A DNA stretch of 64,000 bases from positions 62,001-126,000 of the forward strand of contig NZ_FNIB01000004.1 in assembly GCF_900103805.1 (NCBI RefSeq), given 5' to 3'. Shown in pieces: positions 1 to 9,446 of this stretch (positions are counted from its first letter, which is position 1; every line of letters starts with the position of its first letter). This stretch comes from Cryobacterium flavum. GTDB taxonomy: Bacteria > Actinomycetota > Actinomycetes > Actinomycetales > Microbacteriaceae. The position numbers and the translations under genes are program-made. Under the pieces are notes generated by a model. It saw only the letters and a list, made by a program, of their open reading frames with translations. It was not told the DNA's origin and ran no database searches.

Positions 1-501
1 GCGATCATCCTCGACGAGGTGAACCGTCACCTCGAGGGCGAAAGCCGACTCGAAGACGACACCCACCGCGCCGAGGTCACCGAGGCTAGCGAGAAGACGT
101 TCCGTCAGCAGATTCTGCTCGACACGATCGCCGAAGCGGAGCAGGTCAAGGTCAGCCAGGACGAGCTGACCCAGTACCTCATCCAGGGCGCCAGCCAGTA
201 CGGCATGGACCCGAGCGAGTTCGTACAGACGCTCAACACCAACGGTCAGATTCCGTCGATGGTCGCCGAGGTTGCCCGTAACAAGGCCCTCGCCATCGCC
301 CTGGGCAAGGCCGAGGTCGTTGACTCCAACGGCAAGCCGGTCGACCTGAGCGAATTCACCGGCCCGGTCGCTGATGATTCCGCCGACGACGCCGCTGTCG
401 AAGCGGATGCCGCCACCAGCGACGACGACGCCCCCGTCGTCGAAGCCGACGCCGAGGTTGAAGAGAAGCCCAAGAAGAAGAAGGCCGCTGCCAAGAAGTA
501 G
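1..501 (+). CDS. tig: Trigger factor, C-terminal part (cut by window start)
   Basis: The reading frame is open from base 1 to a TAG at 499-501, so only the last ~166 residues are here. They match the C-terminal substrate-cradle domain of trigger factor, the ribosome-bound prolyl isomerase and chaperone: helical sequence with [16 protein letters not shown] and [17 protein letters not shown]-like text, then an acidic linker and a Lys/Ala tail ([10 protein letters not shown]) common in actinobacterial Tig. The position directly before clpP1-clpP2-clpX is the classic tig-clpP-clpX order. The N-terminal ribosome-binding and PPIase domains lie outside the window. Identification rests on this tail plus context. 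Confidence 0.93.
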   Translation, partial: AIILDEVNRHLEGESRLEDDTHRAEVTEASEKTFRQQILLDTIAEAEQVKVSQDELTQYLIQGASQYGMDPSEFVQTLNTNGQIPSMVAEVARNKALAIALGKAEVVDSNGKPVDLSEFTGPVADDSADDAAVEADAATSDDDAPVVEADAEVEEKPKKKKAAAKK

Positions 502-515
502 CGGTTGTTTGCGTG

Positions 516-550
516 AAAGGGCCGGCTGGAATCTTCCCAGTCGGCCTTTT
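516..550 (+). terminator. Rho-independent terminator after tig
   Basis: A GGCCGGCTGG / CCCAGTCGGCC stem with a small bulge encloses the loop AATCTT and runs into TTTT at 547-550. It sits 15 bases after the tig stop and separates tig from clpP1. Confidence 0.75.
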
Positions 551-666
551 GCATGCTGAGGGAGCCGTGTGCGCGGCCCGGTAATCTGCCGAGGGCGAAC
601 AGAGCCGTTTTCGCTCGCGCGCTCCGATAGATTCATTGAGAAGCGACAACTGAAACGGAGCACGAC

Positions 667-1269
667 ATGGCCGACCCGACACCCACCAACGGTGTATTTG
701 ACCGACTGCTGAAGGACCGCATCATCTGGCTCGGCTCAGAGGTCCGTGACGAAAATGCCAACGAGATCTGCGCCAAGATCCTGTTGCTGGCAGCCGAAGA
801 CTCGAAGCGAGACATCTACCTCTACATCAACTCACCCGGTGGTTCGATCACCGCCGGAATGGCAATCTACGACACGATGCAGTTCGTACCCAACGATATT
901 GTCACCGTCGGTATCGGCATGGCCGCCTCGATGGGGCAGTTCCTGCTGACCAGTGGAACCAAGGGCAAGCGGTACATCACCCCGAACGCCCGGGTGCTGC
1001 TGCACCAGCCGTCCGGAGGATTCGGCGGCACGGCTGCCGACATCCAGACCCAGGCGCGCCTCATTCTCGACATGAAGCAGCGACTGTCGGAGATCACGGC
1101 CGCGCAGACCGGCAAGACGCCAGAGCAGATCAACGCCGACGGTGACCGCGACAACTGGTTCAGCGCTCAGGAAGCCCTCGAATATGGTTTCGTCGATCAC
1201 CTCCGCGCATCCGCTTCGGATGTCATCGGCGGCGGCGGCACTGACCCCGACGCGGCAGTCACCAAGTAG
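667..1269 (+). CDS. clpP1: ATP-dependent Clp protease proteolytic subunit ClpP1
   Basis: A 200-residue serine peptidase subunit of the Clp barrel, cytoplasmic. The catalytic Ser lies in GMAASMGQ (about residue 98), the His in LLHQPSGG, and the Asp in the DGDRDN region, so the triad looks complete; NSPGGS and the C-terminal EYGFVDHL are also standard. Start ATG 667 has CGGAG a few bases upstream. It is followed after 27 bases by clpP2. Actinobacteria typically carry two ClpP proteins that form a mixed barrel and need ClpX or ClpC to feed it; the arrangement here fits that. No pro-peptide processing can be judged from sequence alone. Confidence 0.97.
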   Translation: MADPTPTNGVFDRLLKDRIIWLGSEVRDENANEICAKILLLAAEDSKRDIYLYINSPGGSITAGMAIYDTMQFVPNDIVTVGIGMAASMGQFLLTSGTKGKRYITPNARVLLHQPSGGFGGTAADIQTQARLILDMKQRLSEITAAQTGKTPEQINADGDRDNWFSAQEALEYGFVDHLRASASDVIGGGGTDPDAAVTK

Positions 1270-1296
1270 TCCACCGAAACTGAACAGGAAGAAATC

Positions 1297-1980
1297 ATGA
1301 CTATCCCCACATTCGGTGGAACGGCCTACAGCTCGATGGGCGGCTCGACCAAGAACGCTCCTGAATCTCGCTACATTCTCCCCACCTTCGAAGAGCGCAC
1401 CGCCTACGGCTACAAGCGCCAGGACCCTTACGCCAAGCTGTTCGAAGACCGCATCATCTTTCTCGGTGTGCAGGTCGACGACGCCTCGGCCGATGACGTC
1501 ATGGCCCAGCTCCTCGTGCTCGAGAGTCAGGACCCCGACCGCGACATCACCATGTACATCAACTCGCCCGGCGGTTCGTTCACCGCTATGACGGCGATCT
1601 ACGACACCATGCAGTACATTCGTCCGCACGTGATGACCGTGTGCCTCGGCCAGGCGGCATCCGCTGCCGCAGTGCTGCTTGCCGGTGGTACAGCGGGCAA
1701 GCGTCTCGCCCTGCCGAACGCGCGCATCCTCATTCACCAGCCCTCGGTTGGTGGCCAGGGCGGCGGCCAGGCCTCGGACATCGAGATTCAGGCAGCCGAG
1801 ATTCTGCGCATGCGCGTTTGGCTTGAAGAGACCCTCGCTCACCACTCCAACCGGAGCGTGGAGCAAGTCAACAAGGACATTGACCGCGACAAGATCATGA
1901 GCGCGGCCGAGGCCCTCGAATACGGCCTGATCGACCAGGTTCTGACCAGCCGCAAAAACCTTCCGATGCTGGTCAAATAG
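1297..1980 (+). CDS. clpP2: ATP-dependent Clp protease proteolytic subunit ClpP2
   Basis: A 227-residue paralogue of ClpP1 with a longer N terminus (about 30 extra residues before [15 protein letters not shown]). Catalytic Ser is in [11 protein letters not shown], His in [14 protein letters not shown], Asp in KDIDRDK. The glycine-rich stretch after HQPS is the handle helix region that differs between ClpP1 and ClpP2. AGGAAG lies 7 bases before the ATG. Very likely co-transcribed with clpP1. Expected to form the second ring of a ClpP1P2 tetradecamer and to be the ring that docks ClpX (family knowledge from mycobacteria, not shown here). Confidence 0.97.
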   Translation: MTIPTFGGTAYSSMGGSTKNAPESRYILPTFEERTAYGYKRQDPYAKLFEDRIIFLGVQVDDASADDVMAQLLVLESQDPDRDITMYINSPGGSFTAMTAIYDTMQYIRPHVMTVCLGQAASAAAVLLAGGTAGKRLALPNARILIHQPSVGGQGGGQASDIEIQAAEILRMRVWLEETLAHHSNRSVEQVNKDIDRDKIMSAAEALEYGLIDQVLTSRKNLPMLVK

Positions 1981-2004
1981 CCTGTGACCTGAACCGGTAC
2001 GACC

Positions 2005-2040
2005 GGCGCGTCGCCTGCGGGCGGCGCGCCGTTTCGGTTT
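2005..2040 (+). terminator. Hairpin after clpP2, probable terminator or attenuator
   Basis: An 11-bp stem (GGCGCGTCGCC / GGCGGCGCGCC, one G-T wobble) with a TGCG loop is followed by GTTTCGGTTT. The T tail is weak, so part of the transcript may read through into clpX. Confidence 0.6.
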
Positions 2041-2113
2041 ATGGCGTGCTGCACGTAACTGTCACACGCACAGGCTAGGCTCAATTGCAGCGAGACCAAT
2101 GGAGGAGGCTGAC

Positions 2114-3391
<1,278 letters not shown>

Positions 3392-3507
3392 CAGCGTACG
3401 CGTTCAGGTGCGTCAACCTCCGGGTTGAGCGAGGCCGGCACTGTCCTGCCGCCGCGGTGGGCAGGGCATAGTGCATTCGGTGTGTGTGCCGTAGTCTGCG
3501 GGGGTGC

Positions 3508-4278
3508 TCAGTCGACATGTGAGGTGTTGCGGCGTATCTGGCTGACCTCGAATCGGGTACGCACGACGATGCCGGCCGTGGTGCGTTCGATACTGAGCGC
3601 GGCAAGAGTTGCGGCGAGGGCCAGCAGCGCTCCGGCTGCCTCAAGACTCTCCTCAACGCCCAGCAGGACGTGGTATTCGAGGCTCGCACGAGCGAGGTCA
3701 TCCTGGCGCCCGCCAACGATGTACCCGCTGAGTGCTTCGATTCCGACCGCGCCGAGCAGGTAGATCGTGCCCGCGACGATGAGCCGCCGCCGAAGACGGC
3801 GGTCAAGTCGTCGAGCAATCCACAACACCACCAAGCCAGCGGCAATGGCGAGCGGCACCCCGAGGGTGAGCCACGCGAACGTGAACGACGAACCGAGATT
3901 GAACCGGGCCAGCTTCTCATGCAGCTGGGCGATCTCATCGGCAGACATCTCAAGTGCGACAGCGCCGAGGAGGAAGTACGGCAGCGCGGCCCTGCCCTCG
4001 TGTCGTGCGGTGAATCCGACGACGCCGAGGGCGACGCCGACGCCCGCCAGGAGAAGGCCGGAAATCCAGGCCCACAGGTTGGCTTCACCATCGGCGTAGA
4101 GCAGAATCGCCGTTCCGCTCAGAAGAGCCCAGCCCGGTGCGGAGCTGTCGATGTTCTCGCGGATGAAATGCAGCACCAGTCCGGCCAGCAGTATCCCGGC
4201 CAAAACGATGGCGGCGATCCACAAGAAGCGCCGCCGGCCCGCGCCCTGGCGTGACGGTTCCGGAGTGTCCATGGTCAT
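3508..4278 (-). CDS. Conserved hypothetical integral membrane protein
   Basis: A 256-residue protein with six or seven predicted membrane helices by eye (about residues 17-38, 48-60, 68-88, 98-110, 130-152, 166-188, 205-225). Two polar clusters stand out inside or between helices: ADEIAQLHE near residue 115 and GVEESLEAAG near residue 210; the repeated acidic and His residues could bind a metal or cofactor, but this is only a guess. The C terminus is a short basic tail. Start ATG 4278 or ATG 4272 are both possible. It converges with clpX and lies upstream of nothing obvious on its strand. I do not recognise the family. Confidence 0.75.
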   Translation of the reverse strand: MTMDTPEPSRQGAGRRRFLWIAAIVLAGILLAGLVLHFIRENIDSSAPGWALLSGTAILLYADGEANLWAWISGLLLAGVGVALGVVGFTARHEGRAALPYFLLGAVALEMSADEIAQLHEKLARFNLGSSFTFAWLTLGVPLAIAAGLVVLWIARRLDRRLRRRLIVAGTIYLLGAVGIEALSGYIVGGRQDDLARASLEYHVLLGVEESLEAAGALLALAATLAALSIERTTAGIVVRTRFEVSQIRRNTSHVD

Positions 4279-4345
4279 GGAGCTTACGGCCAGACCGAGC
4301 CGGGCACATCCTCAATCCTGAGGGTGCAGGGTTCACCTGCAGGCC

Positions 4346-6409
4346 CTAGTTGAGGCCGCGGCGGTCGAGCAGCGGCTGCAGCTCGGCATCGCGGCCGCGC
4401 CAGTGCCGGTAGGCCTCCAGCGGGTCCTTGGTGCCGCCGACTCCGAGCAGTCGGTCCCGAAAACGATCACCATTGGCACGAGTGAGGCCGCCGTTCTCCT
4501 TGAACCATTCCACGGTGTCGGCGTCGAGGACTTCACTCCAGATGTAGGAGTAGTACCCGGCGTCGTACCCGCCCGAGAAGGTGTGGGCGAAGTAGGTGCT
4601 GGCGTAGCGGGTGGGAACTGCGGGGTTGTCGAGACCGACGGAAGCGAGGGCATCCGCTTCGAACCTGGCAACGTCAGTGACGGTCGTGTCGGCATCGATC
4701 CGGTGCCAGGCCTGGTCGAGCAGCGCTGCGGCCAGGTATTCACTGGTGAGGAAGCCCTCATTGAAAGCCGACGACGCCTGGATGCGGTCAACGAGCTGCT
4801 GCGGCATCGCCTCACCGGTCTGGTAGTGGCGAGCGTAGTTGGCCAGCACCTCGGGCCAGAGCATCCACATTTCGTTGACCTGGCTGGGAAACTCGACGAA
4901 GTCGCGGTACACATTGGTGCCGGAGAACTTGGGGTAGGTGGCCCGGGCGAGCAGGCCGTGCAGGGCATGGCCGAATTCGTGGAATAGGGTCGTGACCTGG
5001 TCGTAGGTGAGCAGGGTCGGCTGCCCGGCGGCAGGCTTGGAAACATTGAGGTTGTTACAGACCACGGTCGTCTCGGTGCCGAGCAGGGTGGACTGCGCGA
5101 CCAGGGCGTTCATCCAGGCCCCGCCACGCTTGGAATCGCGGGTGTAGAAATCGCCGATGTACAGCCCGAGGGCCGAGCCATCTTCGGTCGTGACCTCGAA
5201 CACCCGCGATTCGGGGTGCCAGCCGACCAGATCGGGCCGAGCGGTGAAGGTGAGGCCATAGAGCTGGTGGGCCGCGTAGAAGACCCCGTTGGCCAGCACG
5301 CTCTCGAGCTCGAAATAGGGACGCATGGCGGCAGTGTCGACGTCGTACTTGGCCCGGCGTACCTTCTCGGTGTAGAACGCCCAATCCCAGGCGGCCAGCT
5401 CGAAACCGCCGCCCTCGGCGTCGATCACGGCTTGCAGGTCGGCCTGCTCCACGCTGGCATTGCGGGCAGCGGCCGGCGCGAGACGCCCGAGCAGATCCCA
5501 GACCGCGCCGGGAGTCTTGGCGGTCTCATCGGCGGTCACGTAGGCGGCGTGGCTGTCGAACCCGAGCAGGCGGGCGCGCTGGGCCCGCAGGTGGGTGATC
5601 TCGATCACGAGCGGCCGGTTGTCGCTCGCAGTTCCCGCATCATCTGAGCGGATGCCGCGGGCCCGGCTCGCTGCCAGCAGCCGTTCGCGCACCCCGCGGT
5701 TGGTGAGGCTCGCCAGGTAGGGGTGCGAGGTGGGCAGCACGAGGCTGATCAGGTACTTACCGTCGAGCTGGCGTTCCCGCGCAGCCTCCGCGGCGGCCGA
5801 GATCTCGCCATCGCTGAGCCCGTCGAGCTCGGCCAGGTCGGCAATGACGAGGGCGAGCTCGTTGGTGTCGGCCAGCAGGTTCTTTTCAAACCGGGTGGTG
5901 AGGGTCGACAGCCGCGAGTTGAGATCACGCAGAGACTGCTTATCGTCGTCGCTCAGGCCGGCCCCGGCCAGTGTGAACTCGGTGAAGTACCGGTCGAGCA
6001 GGTAGAGCGACTCGGCATCGAGTTCGAGATCGGAGCGCTGGGCATGCAGAGCGGCGATGCGGGCATACAGGGCGGGGTCGAGCCTCATGGCATCGGCGTG
6101 GGCGGCCAGCAGCGGCGCAAGTTCTTCTTCGAGGTCGTTGGTGAAGTCGCTGGAGTCGGAGGAGCTCTTGTTGAAGAAGACCTCGGCCACCCGCGACAGC
6201 GTCTGCCCGCTGCGCTCGAGCGCGACAAGCGTGTTTTCGGAGGTGGGGGCATCCGCTGTGTGGGTGATTGCCCCGACCTCCGCGAGCTGCTCGGTCATGC
6301 CCTGCAGAAAAGCCGGGCGGTAGTGCTCGTCACTGATCGACGCGAACGGCGGCAGCTGGTAGGGCAGAGTACTGCGGGCGAAAAAGGGATTGTTCACGGT
6401 GGAAGCCAT
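4346..6409 (-). CDS. dcp: M3-family metallopeptidase (peptidyl-dipeptidase Dcp type)
   Basis: A 687-residue cytoplasmic zinc peptidase that removes C-terminal dipeptides or degrades oligopeptides. The zinc motif HEFGHALH is at about residue 475, followed some 25 residues on by the downstream EFPSQVNEMW segment that supplies the third ligand. The N terminus lacks a signal peptide. Length matches bacterial Dcp (about 680) rather than PepF (about 600). It stands alone on the minus strand, divergent from the methyltransferase gene at 6472, so the 62-base gap must hold both promoters. Dcp versus oligopeptidase A is not settled by sequence alone. Confidence 0.92.
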   Translation of the reverse strand: MASTVNNPFFARSTLPYQLPPFASISDEHYRPAFLQGMTEQLAEVGAITHTADAPTSENTLVALERSGQTLSRVAEVFFNKSSSDSSDFTNDLEEELAPLLAAHADAMRLDPALYARIAALHAQRSDLELDAESLYLLDRYFTEFTLAGAGLSDDDKQSLRDLNSRLSTLTTRFEKNLLADTNELALVIADLAELDGLSDGEISAAAEAARERQLDGKYLISLVLPTSHPYLASLTNRGVRERLLAASRARGIRSDDAGTASDNRPLVIEITHLRAQRARLLGFDSHAAYVTADETAKTPGAVWDLLGRLAPAAARNASVEQADLQAVIDAEGGGFELAAWDWAFYTEKVRRAKYDVDTAAMRPYFELESVLANGVFYAAHQLYGLTFTARPDLVGWHPESRVFEVTTEDGSALGLYIGDFYTRDSKRGGAWMNALVAQSTLLGTETTVVCNNLNVSKPAAGQPTLLTYDQVTTLFHEFGHALHGLLARATYPKFSGTNVYRDFVEFPSQVNEMWMLWPEVLANYARHYQTGEAMPQQLVDRIQASSAFNEGFLTSEYLAAALLDQAWHRIDADTTVTDVARFEADALASVGLDNPAVPTRYASTYFAHTFSGGYDAGYYSYIWSEVLDADTVEWFKENGGLTRANGDRFRDRLLGVGGTKDPLEAYRHWRGRDAELQPLLDRRGLN

Positions 6410-6471
6410 GCCTCCACCCTAGCCAAACCCGCCGGCCCGGCCCGGTCACCGGCTGCGCGTAGGATCTCACC

Positions 6472-7305
6472 ATGACCCACCTGACCGGCAGTTCAGAGTC
6501 CGCTCCACGTGACGAATACACCCACGGGCACCATGAGAGCGTGCTGCGCTCGCATACCTGGCGCACGGTCGCGAACTCGGCGGCCTACCTCATTCCAGAA
6601 TTGCAGGCCGGGAGCGTGCTGCTCGATGTGGGCTGCGGCCCCGGCACGATCACGGTCGATCTGGCTTATCGGCTCGCTCCGGGCCGCGTGGTCGGCATCG
6701 ACGCGTCGAGCGATATCGTCGCGCGCGCGACCGGCCTGGCCGCCGATGAGGGGGTACACAACGCGAGTTTCCAGGTCGGGGACGTCTACGTACTCGCCTG
6801 GCCCGATGCGACGTTCGATATCGTGCACGCCCACCAGGTGCTGCAGCACCTGGCCGACCCGGTCGCGGCGATGGCCGAGATTCGCCGGGTGCTCAAGCCG
6901 GGCGGCGTGTTCGCCGCCCGCGACGTCGACTACGGCGGAGTCATGATCGCACCGAACATCGACGGCCTGGTCGACTGGATGCGGGTCTACCGCGAGGTGC
7001 ACTCCTGGAACGGCGGTGACCCCGATGCCGGTAGGTCGCTGAAGGCCTGGGCCCGGCGGGCCGGATTCACCGCGGTGACCAGCAGCGCATCCATCTGGTG
7101 CTTCGCGTCGGATGCGGAGCGCGAGTGGTGGGGCGAATCGTGGGCGGTGCGAGTGACCGAATCAAGTTTTGCAGCGCACGCTATCGAGTCGGGGGTGGTG
7201 GACCTCGCCGATCTCAAACGGATGGCCGTGGGCTGGCGCGAGTGGGTACGCGACCCCAACGGCTGGTTCGGCATGCCGCACGGCGAGATTCTGGCCCGAG
7301 CCTGA
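6472..7305 (+). CDS. SAM-dependent methyltransferase (UbiE/class I type)
   Basis: A 277-residue class I methyltransferase. Motif I is LLDVGCGPGTI at residues 50-60, the acidic end of strand 2 reads VVGIDAS, and motif post-I is QVGDVYVLAWPDATFD. HAHQVLQHLADP and EIRRVLKPGGVFAARD are the usual motifs II and III of the UbiE-like group. The substrate is unknown; similar proteins act on small molecules. The gene is single, divergent from the M3 peptidase and convergent with the GntR regulator. The ATG at 6472 gives the full N terminus. Confidence 0.9.
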   Translation: MTHLTGSSESAPRDEYTHGHHESVLRSHTWRTVANSAAYLIPELQAGSVLLDVGCGPGTITVDLAYRLAPGRVVGIDASSDIVARATGLAADEGVHNASFQVGDVYVLAWPDATFDIVHAHQVLQHLADPVAAMAEIRRVLKPGGVFAARDVDYGGVMIAPNIDGLVDWMRVYREVHSWNGGDPDAGRSLKAWARRAGFTAVTSSASIWCFASDAEREWWGESWAVRVTESSFAAHAIESGVVDLADLKRMAVGWREWVRDPNGWFGMPHGEILARA

Positions 7306-7319
7306 CGCGAGGCCGCGAA

Positions 7320-7676
7320 TCAGGGGAGGCGGGGCCACTCGGCGCGCACCGCACTCAGCGCGTCGTCGAGACTGACCCCGCGCCGCTGCAGGGCGTGCAC
7401 GAAGCGTCGAGCGCTGGCCCGGGATTCGTCGTCGAGGCCCTGATCGGCGCGAACCCGGGTGCCGCTGCCACGGCTGGTTGAGATAAGCCCGGCCGCTTCC
7501 AGCGCCGCGTAAGCGCGCGCGATGGTGCCGGTCGCCACGCGCAGATCGGCCGCGAGCTGGCGCACCGACGGCAGGCGCTGGTCGGCCGCAAGTGTTCCGG
7601 CCCGGATCTGATCCGCCAGCTGCGTGCGAATCTGTTCGAACGGAGGTGTGGGGTGCTCGTCGTCGAGGGTGATCAT
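7320..7676 (-). CDS. GntR-family transcriptional regulator, YtrA-like
   Basis: A 118-residue regulator with a winged helix (residues about 10-75: PPFEQIRTQLADQI, RLPSVRQLAADL, TIARAYAALEAAGLI) and only a short C-terminal tail, which is the layout of the YtrA subfamily. The frame is open further upstream, but the true start is the ATG at 7676 that begins MITLDDEHPT. It lies 10 bases after the membrane-protein gene (7687-8640) on the same strand, so the two form an operon with the regulator second. YtrA-type regulators usually repress their own membrane-transport operon; the paired palindromes at 8655 and 8689 are the likely targets. Confidence 0.93.
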   Translation of the reverse strand: MITLDDEHPTPPFEQIRTQLADQIRAGTLAADQRLPSVRQLAADLRVATGTIARAYAALEAAGLISTSRGSGTRVRADQGLDDESRASARRFVHALQRRGVSLDDALSAVRAEWPRLP

Positions 7677-7686
7677 GCGCGGGCGG

Positions 7687-8640
7687 TCATGACTCGCGAG
7701 CGGATGCCGCATCCACTGCCGGGGTGCCGACGGCGGCAACCCGGCCGAGTGGCTGCCTGGTCGCATCAAGAATAGACAGGATGACCAGAACCCCGCCGAG
7801 CAGAGCGACCACCAGCCCGGCGATGACCTCGGTGAGGCCGATGGCGGCGGCCGGCTGCACGGAGGAGAGAGCAACCCCGCCCGGGGCGAAGACGGTCGCG
7901 GCGTTGCTGGTGGTCCAGCCGGCGAACAGCAGAACGCCCCCGAAGTACAGAAACAGCGCTCCGGAACTGAGCTGCATGACCACCCGCGTGGCCAGAATGC
8001 GCACGGCACGATCGAGGTCGCTGAATTGTTCGGAGCGTGCGGCCGAGGCGATGCGGCCGAGCGCGAACAGAGTCGCTGCGGCGAGCAGCACAGTCAGGCC
8101 GATCAGCGGCAGACCGTAGTACCAGCCCGGGTACGGGCCCGCGGTGCTGGACCCGATAGTGATCGAACGAAAGGCGCCGTCCGGCTGTGGGCTGGAGGCC
8201 AGGCCGGCGATGATCGCGAAGGCGACCACGGTGGCTGCGGCAGTCAGCGGCAGCAGGAAGCCCCAGGCCGGGCCGTAGCTCCACACGCGTCGCGGCATCA
8301 GGTCGGCCGAGCGGCGGCTGGCGCGGTCGGTGACGATCCTGGTGGGGCAGAGCGCGAAGACCAGCAGTCCGAGTGTCGCGGCGAGGCCGGGTGCAATCAT
8401 CAGCGGCAGGCCGTACCAGCCGCGGTGGGCCTGGTTGACCAGGTCGAGCGCCCAGAGCACCACGCCGCCGGCCGCGAGGGCGCTGATGTTGCGCACTATG
8501 ATCGAGCGGGCGAACCGGCGCGCTCTGACCGTGCCAATGTCGTCAACCGTCACGACCAGGCCAGCCAGGCGCTTGCGGCTGCCCACCCGAACAACCCCGA
8601 CAACGATGAAGACGAGGACGAAGTAAAGGAGAAAGAGCAC
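7687..8640 (-). CDS. Seven-helix membrane protein in operon with GntR regulator
   Basis: From a GTG start at 8640 the protein has 317 residues and about seven membrane helices, with no recognisable domain. The frame is open back to an ATG at 8697, but that ATG lies inside an operator-like palindrome; AAAGG, 8 bases before the GTG, and a first helix starting right after it (LFLLYFVLVF) favour 8640. The neighbouring YtrA-like regulator suggests that the protein responds to an envelope or solvent signal, as in other GntR-membrane protein pairs. I do not see an ABC ATPase beside it, so a transport role is not supported. Confidence 0.82.
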   Translation of the reverse strand: MLFLLYFVLVFIVVGVVRVGSRKRLAGLVVTVDDIGTVRARRFARSIIVRNISALAAGGVVLWALDLVNQAHRGWYGLPLMIAPGLAATLGLLVFALCPTRIVTDRASRRSADLMPRRVWSYGPAWGFLLPLTAAATVVAFAIIAGLASSPQPDGAFRSITIGSSTAGPYPGWYYGLPLIGLTVLLAAATLFALGRIASAARSEQFSDLDRAVRILATRVVMQLSSGALFLYFGGVLLFAGWTTSNAATVFAPGGVALSSVQPAAAIGLTEVIAGLVVALLGGVLVILSILDATRQPLGRVAAVGTPAVDAASARES

Positions 8641-8654
8641 GCTGGCCACCTTTC

Positions 8655-8676
8655 GTGTATCACTAGGATAATACAC
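8655..8676 (-). promoter_or_regulatory. Operator 1 (GTGTAT-N10-ATACAC) over a probable -10 box
   Basis: Perfect 6-base arms GTGTAT and ATACAC with a 10-base centre. Read on the minus strand it contains TATTAT, a good -10 hexamer, 25-30 bases before the GTG start of the membrane-protein gene. The architecture is that of YtrA-type GntR operators. Binding by the regulator at 7320-7676 is inferred. Confidence 0.75.
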
Positions 8677-8688
8677 AGACGGTAGCAT

Positions 8689-8710
8689 GTGTATCACCGA
8701 GAGGCTACAC
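8689..8710 (-). promoter_or_regulatory. Operator 2 (GTGTA-N12-TACAC)
   Basis: A second 22-base site of the same length and with the same left half (GTGTATCAC) as operator 1, starting 34 bases further upstream, about three helical turns. It lies between the promoter and the stop of the 89-residue gene at 8719. Confidence 0.65.
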
Positions 8711-8718
8711 GGGCGAAG

Positions 8719-8988
8719 CTAGATCCATTCCTCGTCGTCGTCATCGACGGTGGTCGACGGCTGCGTGATGGTGGCGCTGTCGTCCACCGGGTTGTAGCGG
8801 ATGATGGTGCCATCGTCGAGCTCGATCACCGGCTTGGACTCCAGCCAGGTCAGCGTCCAACGCCAGGTGCTGGTGTCGACGGCGAGAGCTGTGGAGTCTT
8901 CCTCGACGGCGCGCACGGCGATTTCGACAACGTGCGGAAGACCGGTCGGCAGGGTGCCGCCGAGGGTCCACCGGGTACCCAGTTGCAT
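8719..8988 (-). CDS. Small conserved hypothetical protein, acidic C terminus
   Basis: An 89-residue protein of unknown function starting 3 bases after the acetyltransferase stop, so it is probably the last gene of valS-GNAT-this operon. It looks like a beta-rich fold (alternating TRWTLGG, VEIAVRAVEE, WRWTLTWLES, IIRYNPVDD) and ends in an acidic stretch DDDDEEW. No signal peptide, no membrane helix, no Cys pairs. The codon pattern looks like that of neighbouring genes and both flanks fit, which is why I call it real. Confidence 0.7.
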   Translation of the reverse strand: MQLGTRWTLGGTLPTGLPHVVEIAVRAVEEDSTALAVDTSTWRWTLTWLESKPVIELDDGTIIRYNPVDDSATITQPSTTVDDDDEEWI

Positions 8989-8991
8989 GGT

Positions 8992-9438
8992 CTAGACGTC
9001 GATTTCGTAGGTGACCCAGTCGGTACGCGTGCCAAGCTGGTCATAGAGCACCTGCGCGGTCGCGTTGTCGGCCGCGGTCAGCAGCTGAACCTGGGCGAGT
9101 TTGTGCTGTCGGGCGTAGTCCTTGGTGAACTCCATCAACTGGGTGCCGACGCCTTGGCCGCGAGCGTCCTCGGCGACGTAGAGGTCGTCCAGGAACAGTG
9201 CGAGGTCACCGCTGAGCGTGCGCGGCACGCTGCGGTAGTGCGCGAAGCCCACGAAGTCACCGTCGTCGTTGACCGCGACGGCGCCGTCGAGCTCGTTGTT
9301 CGCGTCGATGATCCAGCTCCAGACCTGCAGGGCTTTCTGATCGGTTAGTTCGATCTCGTAGAACGCGCTGTAGCCCTCGAACAGGCCCAGCCAGGCGAAA
9401 AAGTCTTTATCGCCCAGCGGGCGCACGGTTACGGACAT
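8992..9438 (-). CDS. GNAT-family N-acetyltransferase
   Basis: A 148-residue acetyl-CoA-dependent acetyltransferase. The acetyl-CoA loop is ARGQGVGTQLM at about residues 93-103, after the strand LFLDDLYVAED, which is motif A of the family. It starts 8 bases after the valS stop, so it is co-transcribed with valS. The acceptor substrate cannot be read from the sequence. Confidence 0.9.
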   Translation of the reverse strand: MSVTVRPLGDKDFFAWLGLFEGYSAFYEIELTDQKALQVWSWIIDANNELDGAVAVNDDGDFVGFAHYRSVPRTLSGDLALFLDDLYVAEDARGQGVGTQLMEFTKDYARQHKLAQVQLLTAADNATAQVLYDQLGTRTDWVTYEIDV

Positions 9439-9446
9439 CTGGTCTC

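Noticed and set aside
580-640. GCGAAC...GTTTTCGC half-palindrome before clpP1, considered as a ClgR site
   Set aside because: Arms are imperfect (two extra T) and the spacing does not match a site I can support.
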